From NCBI RefSeq assembly GCF_030253575.1, contig NC_080561.1, positions 27,277,564 through 27,341,563 of the forward strand: a DNA stretch of 64,000 bases, written 5' to 3'. This DNA comes from Rhododendron vialii (lineage: Eukaryota > Streptophyta > Magnoliopsida > Ericales > Ericaceae). The translations under genes and the position numbers were made by a program. The notes under the pieces were generated by a model. It had not been told where the DNA came from. It made no database searches and saw only the letters and a list, made by a program, of their open reading frames with translations. Positions 32,191 through 43,165 of the stretch are shown here, in pieces. Position 1 is the first letter of the stretch, and every line of letters starts with the position of its first letter.

Positions 32191-35031
32191 AAATTGGTTT
32201 ACAAGTGATATATAATCTTGTCTAATATTTAGTAGTTCAAACTTCCATTTTGATATTTTTCTCAACCAGCGACCATCGTTTTGATTACCGGATGTGATTT
32301 CTTTTTTGAAACGGCATTACCGGATGTGATTTATAATGGTATATGTCCTGTTAAGGATTTGGTGAATGTTTGGGTATGATGTATGGTGCTTCTTGGTCAT
32401 CAACTTGAATTGTTCTAACTTAGTGTAGACGGAGGACAGATTCATCTTCACACATCACAACCCAAAATCTCCGCCGAGCCTTAATGTGCTGTTTCGATTG
32501 ATTAAAAGTACTTGTCGGGTTTATACCTGATTTCTGTTATCATTCATTTTGTGTTTCTCGCGCTTGTTTCAGCATGTGACATTACTGAAGAAACTTTTCA
32601 TTTCTTTCAATTTTTGCAAGTAAATTAGGCAAATTATAGGCCATTCAGACATATGGTAGAGTAGAATTTGAGTAATGTGTGTTCTTATATGCATTCTGTT
32701 TTATTGTCTCTGAGGATAATCATTCATAGTTTGTCATGCCATGCTTTTCTAGGTGGATGAAAAAATGATCCCCACATTTTTACTTGCTCAGAATTTTTGG
32801 CAGGTTGTTTATGGGCCTTCATTTATCTGTCTCATGTATAATTAGGGCACAAGTTCACCAAGGAGGGATCGCATAAGCAAGCCTTGCTTAATCTAACGTA
32901 TGAACAGGTTTCTTAATCTAATTGAACTTTACTTCTGGTTATATTAGGGCATTTTCTGTATATCTCAAAAGATTTCTTGTAATTCTTCTTCTCTTGCGTT
33001 GCGTATTAATGTACATGAAGTTACTATGCCCCATTTACTGTCAATGCAACATGGAATTGCTGACTCAATGTGGTTACAGGGTGGAAGTTACGTCTTTCTT
33101 TGAGTTTGAAAACTTTTCTGATCATGATGTTTGCAAAGAATTTGTAGGTAGTCTCAAATATCTACCATTTTCAGCCATAATGGTATTGCAACTTGCTTGA
33201 ATGTTTCGTGTTTTTAACTCTAAAGGTCACTAGTGTTGGTATTTATGAAGAGTATTTTGTCTGCTGTGTGCATGGTCAAGCTTGTTATAGAGGAAACTGG
33301 GTGTTGCATTATATTTTTGCTTCATTCTCTTCATGATGATCACTTATCTTGATATGTTCTTGTGCTAATCAAGAACCTCTTTGCTTCATTCCTTGAATGA
33401 ATGAATTGATAAACTTGAGCTGCTATGTTGATGATTAGGAGTAGCATATTGATAGTTCTCTTCTTTTGGTTGTTGGAGGAAGAAAGACGGCAACAAGCTC
33501 ATCAATTATACAAATTTTGGGCAACTAGTTTTTATCATTTTGGTTCTTGATATTTTTATGCTGATCTACAACAACGATAATGATTTGTTTTTGTTGCAAA
33601 CCTTAAGGTCCTTGTGGAGAATAGGCATTAGTAAGCAATTATTCAATGCTTCATCACATGATAGAGATTATTCTTTTTTGTCCGAATTTGAAGAATAGCC
33701 AATTGTGTATGCTTATTGATGACCTGTAGGAAATGTGGTTGGACTTCAGTACTATGTTTCTGGTTCTACTTGTGTCTTTGTGCAAGGTTCTATCATTTGC
33801 AAAAGTTTAAGGAAGTGTATATGGTTCCAATTACATCTTTTCAATTGTGTACTCAATTCTATTTGAGGAATTTTTCTGCAATGTTCTTATGTTTACTAGA
33901 TGGCGAATAATTCACTTATAATAGCACAATATATTGGTTGAAGTTTTTTAGCTCAGTATATTGCATTTGGATCCCGTGAATAGGCAAAGCTACTACAATG
34001 GCTACAGAAGCCGGTAAAGATGGTTCTGAACAATCTGCTGTGGCTGCTCGGGATGAACAACTTAGTACAAAAGAAATGGAGCGTCTAAGTAAGCTACTGC
34101 AAGAAGATAGGTAAATTTCCTTTGAGATACCGAGAAAAATGGAGTTTAAGAAGAGTTTTGGTTCATGCTTTTTCTCTTTCTACCTCCCCAGATGCATCTT
34201 ATTAGCTTGAATTATACATGCTATCATGCCAAATTATTGAAGGGGAGGATTTTGGATGATAGAAAATGATTTTGTTCTTTTTACGTGTAAAGTGACTGTG
34301 TGTATGGATGTTAGCAATTCATATTGTGTTAATTTTTAATCTATTTTAAATTTCATAGATGGTGGATATTGAAGTCGTAATGCTTGGTATTCAAACACTA
34401 GAAAGGAAATCTCAAATAGTACTGAAAAATAGCTAGGCCTTGAAAAAATATTGGTCATTAATGGAAAAGGCAATTGGCACTATATTGGGCATGCTCAAAT
34501 GATATATTAGTCTGTAAAGTCTTAAGGTAAGGTAAGAACTGGTATCATTAATATGCACATACCACATAGTAGTGTTATGATTTCTGAACGTGGTTTTTTA
34601 TTTCAAAAATTTACAATCTCCTCTTCATTTGATGCTGATAACGTGCAATATTTACAGCGAATTGGAGAAACTTCATAAACAATTTGTGCTAGGAGGTGTT
34701 TTGACAGAAGCGGTGTTTTGGGCGACAAAGAGGGTTAGTTGTTATTTAACTTTGTCCAGTAACCAAATGTTATCATAGAAAATACTACCCAAATATTGTT
34801 GTGTCTACCGGCATAGATTTTTCGTTTGAAAAGTTTATGCTTTGAATGTGCTCCATGTTTTCTCCAATAGAGCACCCGAACGATTGTGATGGAATGATAG
34901 AGAATTATCTGTGCAAATTGAGTGCATAAGTTGCTCGATGGGGACACCACAGGGTAACAAGACAGCGAGCAGGATTCAAAAGTGCCATGCTCTCAGATGT
35001 CAAACTGTCAGCTGATGGTCAGGTACAACAT

Positions 35032-35033
<2 letters not shown>

Positions 35034-35068
<35 letters not shown>
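35034..35068. repeat. (CT)n/(GT)n microsatellite
   Basis: A CT run followed by a short GT run just after the donor of the TFB1 remnant exon that ends at 35022. Confidence 0.9.
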
Positions 35069-35077
<9 letters not shown>

Positions 35078-35313
35078 TTGTTTGTGCACCCTAATGCGTG
35101 TGTTCATTTGCATGTATTGGTGTTGAAAATTAGAAGACTTCGATTACAGGCAATCCCTCATTGAAGTTCATATAGCTCTAAGGTTTAACCGTTGTGCTTT
35201 TTCAAACATGTGCAATGAGTTTGGAATTTCTTTGTTCCTTGCGTAATATAGGGGTTATGTATTTTATTAGTAAAATTTTGGACCCCTTTCTACCTTTTCT
35301 ATGCAATGCTATG

Positions 35314-35488
35314 TGTTCAGTTTTAGGGTAATCATAATAGGGAGAAAACCCATTAGGGTTAATTTCATTCAACGTAAAAAATATATATATAAGCTGTATA
35401 ATAATTGCACTACGGTCCTAGATACTTAAACTAATTACATGATAAGACAAATAATTACACTAGATACAAATAGATCCATCATCTAACA
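35314..35488 (-). repeat. Copia LTR (3' LTR in element sense)
   Basis: 175 bp, beginning TGTTCAG and ending ATCTAACA on the plus strand. The adjacent internal sequence ctccccctcaag is the complement of the polypurine tract (AGGGGGAG). Confidence 0.95.
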
Positions 35489-35588
35489 CTCCCCCTCAAG
35501 TTGGTGCGAAGATATCAATCAAGCCCAACTTGAACACAATAGGATGAAAACTCTTGCTACCCAGCCCTTTTGTGAATATATCAGCTAA

Positions 35589-37634
35589 CTAATCTTCAGA
35601 TCTCACAAACGGCATACATATCAAACCCTCGTTCAATTTTTCCTTGATGAAGTGTCGATCAATCTCTATGTGCTTCGTTCTGTCATGCTGAACGGGATTA
35701 TGAGCAATGTTAATGGCAGCTTTATTGTCGCAGTAAAGTTTCATCGGAACACTATCAGCAAACCCCAAATCAAGTAACAAAGTTTGGAGCCACAAGAGCT
35801 CACAAACACCATTAGCCATAGCTCTATATTCAGCTTCTGCGCTAGACCTAGCGACTACCGATTGCTTCTTACTTCGCCAGGTAATCAGATTACCCCCAAG
35901 GAAAGTGCAATAGCCAGAAGTAGAGCGCCTATCATCCACAGAACCAGCCCAGTCAGCATCAGTGAATGCCTCCAATCGCAAATGGCCATGATTAGAGAAC
36001 AAAATTCCTTTTCCTGGAGCTGATTTTAGATACCTCAAAATACGATAAACTGCATCTAGATGTGAAGTACGAGGATCATGCATAAACTGACTAACAACAC
36101 CTACTGCATAAGTAATATCTGGTCGAGTGTGGGCCAAGTATATTAGTCGACCCACAAGTCGCTGATACCTCTCTTTATCAGTACGCTCCCCCACATCTCC
36201 ACTAAGATGATGATTCGCCTCAATAGGAGAATCTGCAGGTCTACAGCCCAACATGCCTGTCTCTTCCAAAAAATCAAGTATATACTTGCGTTGGGAAATA
36301 AAGATACCTCTATCAGACCTTGCTACTTCCATTCCAAGGAAGTATCTCAATGATCCCAAGTCCTTAATCTCGAACTCTTGAGCTAGACGAGACTTAAGGT
36401 TATGAATCTCACTCACATCGTTGCCTGTCATTATTATGTCATCAACATAAACAATAAGGACAGCAATCTTACCATTACTTCGCCGGATAAACATCGTATG
36501 ATCTGCATGGCTCTGCTTGTAACCAAAACTCAGCATAGCCTTAGAAAACCTGCCAAACCAGGCTCTAGGTGACTGCTTCAGCCCATAAAGTGCCTTCTTT
36601 AATCTACACACCTTTCCTTCACTTGCAAGAGAAGAGAAACCTGGTGGAATATCCATATAAACTTCCTCCTCTAAATCACCATGGAGAAATGCATTTTTCA
36701 CATCAAACTGTTGAAGAGACCAATTCAAGTGGGCAGCACACGAGAGAAGAGCTCGCACAGAATTCATCTTCGCTACCGGAGCAAACGTCTCCTCATAGTC
36801 AATACCATAAGTTTGAGTAAAACCTCTGGCAACAAGCCTTGCCTTGTATCTCTCAACTGTACCATCAGCCTTTTGCTTAATAGTGAACACCCACTTGCAG
36901 CCCACTGGTTTCTTCCCTCCTGGAAGTGACACTAGATCCCAGGTGCCATTCTTTTTCAAAGCCGTCATCTCTTCTACCATAGCTCCTTTCCACTTAGGTA
37001 TCTTGAATGCATCCTGCCAATTCTGTGGAATAGATATAGAAGAAAGAGAAGAGACAAATGCATGGTACGAAGGAGACAAACGGTCATAAGAAACAAACTG
37101 TGAAATAGGATGTTGAGTACAAGATCTAACACCTTTTCGAATAGCAATAGGAAGATTGTCAGGATCCACAGGAGGAGGTTCAATAAGAGAAGAATCATTA
37201 CCAGAAGAGTCAGCTGAGGAATTTGGAACTGGATTGGGTGATTGTGATTGACAAAGTGGTAACGTACATGAAGACTTTCCATTTTTCCGTCTAGCATACC
37301 TCTGTAAGCCAGCTCCCTGCAGTCGTTGTCGTGCAGGTAGTTGTTCCTCAATGTCACCACCAATATCATGTGTTTCCCTTTCAACAAATACTGGTTCCTC
37401 TCCAGTGTTTTCCTTCTCCCCTTCACTATGATCATAGAAAAATTTCTCCCCCTCACTATGATTATAAAAGGTAAAACATCTCTTCCTCCTGTTGATGCTC
37501 CCCCTGAAGAGATGGTTTAGAGGGAGAATAAAAAATCTCTGTTTCCCAAAAGGTAACATCCATAGAGACAAACATCTTCCTTGAATAAGGATCGTAACAC
37601 TTATAGCCTTTTTGGGTAGGAGAGTACCCAACAA
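35589..37634 (-). pseudogene. Copia reverse transcriptase and RNase H frame (681 codons)
   Basis: This is the continuation of Pol after a frame break around 37480. The first 50-odd codons, read from 37634, are the wrong frame, and true homology begins at about FYNHSEGEK. The RT domain spans about 225-475 (YKARLVARGF, QQFDVKNAFLHGDL, YVDD catalytic motif at 396-399). RNase H follows, with D559/D561, the SSAEAEY block near 598-603 and YCDNK at 635. It ends at a TAG right after VRSED, where related copies read on for about 30 more residues to just before the polypurine tract. The element therefore carries one frameshift and one late stop, and is probably immobile without help. Confidence 0.9.
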
Positions 37635-40002
37635 AAATACACTTATGGGCTTTATGTCCTAGCTTGCCCCCAGAAGGTTTTGGGGCATGAACAAAACACA
37701 CACAACCAAACACCCTAGGTGGAAGAGTCGTAACTCGACAACTGCTTGGCAGGCACTCAATAGGTGTTTTAAAATTAAGGACACTTGATGGCATACGGTT
37801 GATAAGATATGTAGCAGTTAAAATAGCTTCTCCCCATAAGTATTTGGGAACATTCATAGTGAACAAAAGAGATCGAGCGACCTCAGCAAGATGACGATTT
37901 TTATGCTCAGCGACTCCATTTTGTTGTGGAGTGTCAACGCAAGTCGTCTGAAAAATAATACCATTATCATCTAGATATGTCCGAAAAATCTTATCAATAT
38001 ACTCAGTCCCATTATCACTCCGAAGAATTTTAATATGTGTATCAAATTGAGTGCACACCATCTTATGAAAAGATTTGAAGCAGGAAAATACTTCATTTTT
38101 TGACTGGAGTAAGTACACCCATGTGGCACGAGAATAACAATCAATAAAAGTAACAAACCATCGATAGCCCTTTAAAGAAGTAACAGGAGAAGGACCCCAA
38201 ACATCAGAATGGATAACCATAAATGGAGAATCACTTCGTTTATTAATAGGTGCATAAAAAGAGCGTTTATGTTTTCCAAACTCACAAGCTTCACAAAAAA
38301 ACTGATACCTAGGACAATGTTTAACTAAAGTAGGAAAAAGTTTCTCTAATATCCCAAAAGAGGGATGACCCAATCTACGGTGCCACCGATGTAACAAAGA
38401 AAGAGTGGAACTCATATCTGCCCGTAGAGCTTGTCCACATGATAAAGATGGCTGAGATGGATGAGGTGCATGCTCCAGATAATAGATACCACCATGTGCT
38501 TTACCACTGCCAATCACCTTCCCCGTTTCCAGTTCCTGAAAGATACAGTGAGTAGGAAAAAATGTCACAGAACAGTTTGCAGAATGTGTAAAACTACTAA
38601 CTGAAAGAAGGTTAGTGGCAAAGTTTGGAATATGGAGGACTGAAGAGAGAGAGATAGAGGGAGAATAGCGAACGGAACCTTTCCCTGAAATAGCAGAGAA
38701 CGATCCATCGGCAATTCGAACCTTATCCTTACCAGAACAAGTGGAATAAGAATCAAAAACAGAGGAACAACCTGTCATATGATCTGAAGCACCAGAATCG
38801 ATAATCCAAGGAATACCAGAGGAGGCAGTAAATGCACTAGCTGGAATACCTGAATGAGCAAAATAAGATGCAGTAGGAGCTGCTGTGGAAGTAGGAGCTA
38901 TAGTAGAGGAAGAATCAGCCTGAGCCATAAGACGCCTGAGAGCTTGCATCTCCCTCTGAGAGAAACCGCCAACAGAATCAGAAGGTGACTGAACTCCTGT
39001 ACTGAACCCAGAATCAGACAAGGTAGCAAACTCTGAAACATGTGCCTGAGCCTGAGAACGCCCGGGACCACGACCTCGACCTCCACGTCCACTGCCTCGC
39101 CCACGAGAAGGACGACCATGTAACTTCCAACAGAAATCCTTGGTATGTCCAGTGTTGTGGCAATAATCACACTGGAGTGACATACGGTCTATGATCCCAC
39201 TAGTAGTACCAGACTGAGACTTTCCACTGCCAGACCCAAACTGTCCCTGCGGAATAGCAACCAATGCAGAACGATCAGAAGTAGGAGCTTGTAACATAGC
39301 ACCCCTTCTGCTCTCCTCCTGTTGAACAATGGCATAGGCCTCGCCCAAAGATGGAAACGGAACACGACCCAACACCTGCACTCTAATTGGATCATACTCC
39401 ACATCAAGACCAGCAAGAAAGTCATACACACGCTCTTTCTCTATTCTTTTTAACCAAGCACCAGCATCAACGGAACAGACTGCTTGAAACCCCTGATAAT
39501 AATCAAATTCTTGCCAGGCCCCACTAAGATCAGCAAAGTAAACAGCAACAGATCGATTGTGTTGATCCATAGTACGAAGTCGCTTTCGCAACTCAAAACA
39601 CTGAGCATCATTGCCCTGCTGAGAATAAGTCTGTGTGGCAATAGTCCAAATCTGATATGGAGTGTTAAAAAGCAAGAAAGGACTACGAATATCAGCCTTC
39701 ATAGAATTAAACAACCAAGTCATGGCTAAAGATCGACGAGACTTAAACGTCTTGAGTTCAACATCAGTAGTAGGCTCAGTAACAGGGCCTTCAATGAACT
39801 CAGACATCCCTTTAGCTTCAATGGCTAATGTAAAAGTACGAGACCAAAGTAAATAATTTGTGCCATCCAGTTTGATGGGACAAATATCTAGTGGAGAGTT
39901 ATCCAGAGTCCCTACACGACTCAACTCATCCTTGCCACTAGCGGAAGCCTGTTTTTTCTCTTCTGACATCTTGAAAGCAGAACAATAATGCCAAATAAAC
40001 AA
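37462..40002 (-). CDS. Copia Gag-protease-integrase open frame (846 codons)
   Basis: Domains in order: copia Gag (about residues 45-260, with LDGTNYLLWS); one CCHC knuckle C278-C291 (CDYCHNTGHTKDFC) followed by an RG-rich stretch; aspartic protease at WIIDSGASDHM (D402); the GAG-pre-integrase HHCC region at about 543-580 (HRRLGHPSFG, FCEACEFGKHK); and the integrase core with D600 (HSDVWGP), D663 (LRSDNGTEY) and E699 (GVAEHKN). In this family Gag-Pol is usually one polyprotein. Here the frame ends at 37462 by a one-base shift and RT continues in another frame. The true start is probably MSEEKKQ, eleven codons in. The integrase residues look intact. Confidence 0.92.
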   Translation of the reverse strand: MFIWHYCSAFKMSEEKKQASASGKDELSRVGTLDNSPLDICPIKLDGTNYLLWSRTFTLAIEAKGMSEFIEGPVTEPTTDVELKTFKSRRSLAMTWLFNSMKADIRSPFLLFNTPYQIWTIATQTYSQQGNDAQCFELRKRLRTMDQHNRSVAVYFADLSGAWQEFDYYQGFQAVCSVDAGAWLKRIEKERVYDFLAGLDVEYDPIRVQVLGRVPFPSLGEAYAIVQQEESRRGAMLQAPTSDRSALVAIPQGQFGSGSGKSQSGTTSGIIDRMSLQCDYCHNTGHTKDFCWKLHGRPSRGRGSGRGGRGRGPGRSQAQAHVSEFATLSDSGFSTGVQSPSDSVGGFSQREMQALRRLMAQADSSSTIAPTSTAAPTASYFAHSGIPASAFTASSGIPWIIDSGASDHMTGCSSVFDSYSTCSGKDKVRIADGSFSAISGKGSVRYSPSISLSSVLHIPNFATNLLSVSSFTHSANCSVTFFPTHCIFQELETGKVIGSGKAHGGIYYLEHAPHPSQPSLSCGQALRADMSSTLSLLHRWHRRLGHPSFGILEKLFPTLVKHCPRYQFFCEACEFGKHKRSFYAPINKRSDSPFMVIHSDVWGPSPVTSLKGYRWFVTFIDCYSRATWVYLLQSKNEVFSCFKSFHKMVCTQFDTHIKILRSDNGTEYIDKIFRTYLDDNGIIFQTTCVDTPQQNGVAEHKNRHLAEVARSLLFTMNVPKYLWGEAILTATYLINRMPSSVLNFKTPIECLPSSCRVTTLPPRVFGCVCFVHAPKPSGGKLGHKAHKCIFVGYSPTQKGYKCYDPYSRKMFVSMDVTFWETEIFYSPSKPSLQGEHQQEEEMFYLL

Positions 40003-40344
40003 TAAACAATGTTCCCAGCAACTTTAAAACTCCAAAAATAATAAATAAAGGTTCCAAAAACCCTAGAACCTCAAAAAAAATCAACTGAATACCTTCGGAT
40101 CTGACTGAAACAGTGTTGAAAAAGAAAAAAAAATAGATTTGATCGGCAAGAACAGATCTGATCGACGGTGACGACAAACCCCGACTGATCGAAGAACTGT
40201 TCACAAAGCACTGTTCACACGATCACTGTTCACGATCACTGTTCACGCGATAACTGTTCACGATCACTGTTCACCCGAAAGTACTGTTCACGCAGCGACG
40301 AGAAAGAACGTCGTAGGTCGCCAGGTTCTATCGCTCTGATACCA

Positions 40345-40519
40345 TGTTCAGTTTTAGGGTAATCATAATAGGGAGAAAACCCATTAGGGTTAATTTCATT
40401 CAACGTAAAAAATATATATATAAGCTGTATAATAATTGCACTACGGTCCTAGATACTTAAACTAATTACATGATAAGACATATAATTACACTAGATACAA
40501 ATAGATCCATCATCTAACA
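40345..40519 (-). repeat. Copia LTR (5' LTR in element sense)
   Basis: 175 bp, matching the other LTR except at one visible site. Its inner edge is followed on the minus strand directly by TGGTATCAGAGC, the initiator tRNA-Met PBS. Confidence 0.95.
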
Positions 40520-40625
40520 CTATGGAAACTTGATTTGTACTCGTTCCCTTTTCAGTCGAATCGAGTTACATTTAACTTGACACTGGAGATTATCCACCAG
40601 GTAGCTCCCCTACCTTAGCTGCAAT

Positions 40626-40916
40626 TAGGGGTGTGCAAAAAACCCGCAACCCGACCCGACTCGAAAGGTCTCGGGTGGGGCTGAACATGTGGTTCGAACG
40701 GGTGCGGGTTCACTTTCTGTTAAAAATCAATTTTCGGTTTGGGGTTCGGGTTGGTGTGACCCTTACCCTTGAGGTCGGACCCGATCCGACCCGACGTAAA
40801 GAATCGGCTCGCGGACGGTTCTTACCTCAGTTCGGTTAGGTTTGCGGGTCTAAAACATTGTTACCCGACATGGTCGGGTCGGGTTCGGGGTCAAACCCGA
40901 CCCGTGCACACCCCTA
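40626..40916. mobile_element. hAT-type MITE
   Basis: The ends are TAGGGGTGTGCA and TGCACACCCCTA, a perfect inverted pair. The interior is rich in CCCGACCCG and its complement. The flanking octamers gctgcaat and gtcgcaat match at 6 of 8 positions, consistent with an 8-bp hAT target duplication. It is 291 bp and sits in an intron of the TFB1 remnant. Confidence 0.85.
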
Positions 40917-42310
40917 GTCGCAATAGCTTAGTTCTCTATTCTATTTCATAATCTATATCTTTCTTTTTTGTGGATTCTTGATCCGTTTTTTGCTATCATT
41001 TAGCTTAGTTTCATCTTACTTTCCATATCCTTGACTTTTGCTTGGAAATCAGCTGTTCACAGGGCATACCTGAAGTTTGTTCCCAATAAGGTAATAATGC
41101 TGTTTGATTTGTATTCCGTTGCTAGGGCATTTCTTATTGTCAATACTCAATAGACAAGTTTCCTTTATTCATCTGCTAATTGAATCTATTCAAGCTTCGG
41201 AATGTTTTTTCATTTTATTTTCTGGTCTCAGATGATTGAGAAGGACTACTGGACCAAATATTGTAGAGCGGAATACCTACATAATACGAAAAATGCAGTT
41301 GCAGTTGCAGCGGCGGTAGAGGCTGCTGAAGATGAGGAGCTTGTGGCTTTCTTAAAGCGTGATGATGCATGGGCAAGTGAAGCTAGGCACAAGGTGCCCT
41401 ATTTCGGAAATGAGATTTTTCCTTCATTTTCGGACCTTTAGGTCAAATTTTGTTTATTTAGGGGATTTACCTTCACTACATTTTTTTTCATTTGGTTATT
41501 CAGTTTTATATTCTTCTTTTTCTGTTTCAGCAAAATAAATTTACCCCATTCATGTGGTATCTCTTTCGCAGATTAGATGAGTTGATCCAACTTTAGACAT
41601 GGAAGCTGATGAAGGGGATGATTACATTCATCTTCCTGTACTTTGGGTGACGCCTATATTTTACTGTTTTGGTGCTAAGACCTGGTGATTAACTCTGCTA
41701 GAAGAGGATTTTATTTTCACCTTTTTCTGCTGCACCATCTTCCAGTTTATGGTTGACGGTTTCATATTCATTTCCCCTTTGTGTTGATGAGTTTTAACCC
41801 GATGATAAATTGCAAATTACTTGGTCACTGCATCAAATCGATGATGTTCAGGACTGATCAGTGATAAAAACAAAACTGTATTAGTTCGTGATATGACTTT
41901 ATTTGAATTTATCAATCTTATTATGTTTGTCCAAGTGTAGGATCGCGGGATGTCTTGCGATGGCAGTGATAGTGCTACTGACTCGCAGTATGAAGGATAC
42001 GAAAAGTCTCTTTCACAAGTCCTTAATCGCCATGGTGCAGTTGTCCTTGAAGGAAGATCCATAGGTAAGGTTTCCCATTGAGATTTCTTCTGTTTCATTG
42101 AAAATATTACCCGAGGGAGTGTTGTCGAAATGTATCTGTTGCCAGCTGGTTATTGGCTTGAGTATCATGATGGTGGAGGGGAAGGGTTTAAGTCGCAGCT
42201 TGGACATGGATTCACCAAAGGGGTTCAAGTAATACCTGATTCCACCTTTTACTGGCTGTACGACTGTTATAGCACTGGGTTACTCCCGCCGCCAAACTGA
42301 TGATGCTTTC

Positions 42311-42315
<5 letters not shown>

Positions 42316-42360
<45 letters not shown>
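42316..42360. repeat. (GA)n microsatellite
   Basis: About 45 bp of GA dinucleotides between the TFB1 and APC1 remnants. Confidence 0.95.
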
Positions 42361-42361
<1 letters not shown>

Positions 42362-42587
42362 GCGGATTGGCATTGTAGAAACCAAGTATTAGCTGCTTTT
42401 TTCGCTTTGTTTAGCTGTACATTCTTTGCTAACGTTGACTGGGATTCATAGGTGGTCTTTTTCCCAGAGTAGAATTTTCCAATAGTTGGATTGTGTGATG
42501 TTTGGCATTTGCACTTTTGTTTTCGCGTTCTTTTTTTGTATCTTTATTTTTGAGGTGTGCATCAATTGTGTTTTCTCTTTTACACAG

Positions 42588-43165
42588 GGAAACACATGAC
42601 TCTTAGTAGGTATACAAACTACCAGTCATGTGGAAGGAACGTAGTCATTCCTAGTTGGTGTAAAGACTACTGATCACTTGAGAGATAAGAACTCTAAAAG
42701 CATTTATTTCGATTTATGAGATTAGAATAAAATTTGGATCCTTTGTTGGGGGTTAAGACCACTGACTAGATAAGGCGAGAAAACGTTTTATGAAATGGTA
42801 AACAAAGGAAGTGGTTCCTTTTAGGTTAGTTAGACTATTGACATGTAGCTCCTAATTGAAGGCTACTCGTTACTGAAAAAGTGATTCCTAGTAGAGGGCT
42901 ACTGGCTACCGTGGACGGAAAACGTCAGAATAATTAGACCAAGTTTATATGATGTGTCTAAAATATATGCTGCTCCGGTTGGAAAGAAAAGCCCAATTAA
43001 TCTGATGAGTCCATCATCCTGACATATTTGTTGCCTCGGTTGAATATGGTTCATAGTATAAGTACTAGATCCAAAACATATATTGCCTCAAATCAATGTT
43101 CCTTTCGTTGAAAGAATTGGATCACTTCCAACTGTAATGATTGTCGAGCACATTGGCATTGTGTC
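42588..43165 (+). repeat. Dispersed repeat, copy A (left of APC1 block)
   Basis: This roughly 580-bp copy aligns along its length with 59889-60481 in the same orientation. Landmarks are GAAACACAT, GTGGAAGGAA, GAGGGCTACTGGCTA, CTGATGAGTCCATCATCC, ACATATTTGTTGCCTCGGTT and TTCCAACTGTAA. Inside are several degenerate units of about 30 bp with TTCCTAGTAGG...ACTACTG. The family is unknown. Confidence 0.85.

Larger units (their letters stand above)
35314..40519 (-). mobile_element. Near-complete Ty1/copia retrotransposon
   Basis: This 5206-bp element is flanked by the 5-bp target duplication CTATG (35309-35313 and 40520-40524). It is bounded by 175-bp LTRs with TGTT...AACA ends. On the minus strand the order is LTR, PBS TGGTATCAGAGC beside 40344, Gag, protease, integrase, RT and RNase H, then polypurine tract and LTR. 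The two LTRs differ at only one position that I can see (a/t near 35449 and 40480), so insertion was recent. It lies in an intron of the TFB1 pseudogene. Two lesions interrupt its single expected reading frame. Confidence 0.95.
32846..42064 (+). pseudogene. TFB1: TFIIH core subunit TFB1 (p62), broken middle fragment
   Basis: TFB1/p62 is a core TFIIH subunit in transcription initiation and nucleotide excision repair. Exons seen: 32846-32907 (HKFTKEG...LLNLT) and 33080-33147 (FEFENFSDHDVCKEFV), both from the PH-like domain; 33984-34110; 34658-34733 (ELEKLHKQFVLGGVLTEA); about 34928-35022 (RAGFKSAMLSDV); 40556-40600 (SNRVTFNLTLEIIHQ); 41053-41090; 41232-41393 (MIEKDYWTKYCRAEYLHNTK, BSD region); 41572-41637; 41941-42064. 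Lesions: a 4-bp CTTT duplication at about 33098, a frameshift at about 34945, a TGA at 41578-41580, and no exon for the segment between EIIHQ and VHRAY. The first exons and C-terminal third are missing. A copia element and a hAT MITE sit in introns. Confidence 0.9.

Noticed and set aside
36569..37089. Plus-strand open frames within the copia element
   Set aside because: They are antisense shadows of the conserved RT coding region.
32846..42064. A functional TFB1 with a copia-bearing intron
   Set aside because: The 4-bp duplication, a second frameshift, an in-frame TGA and missing end exons rule it out even if the copia intron could be spliced.
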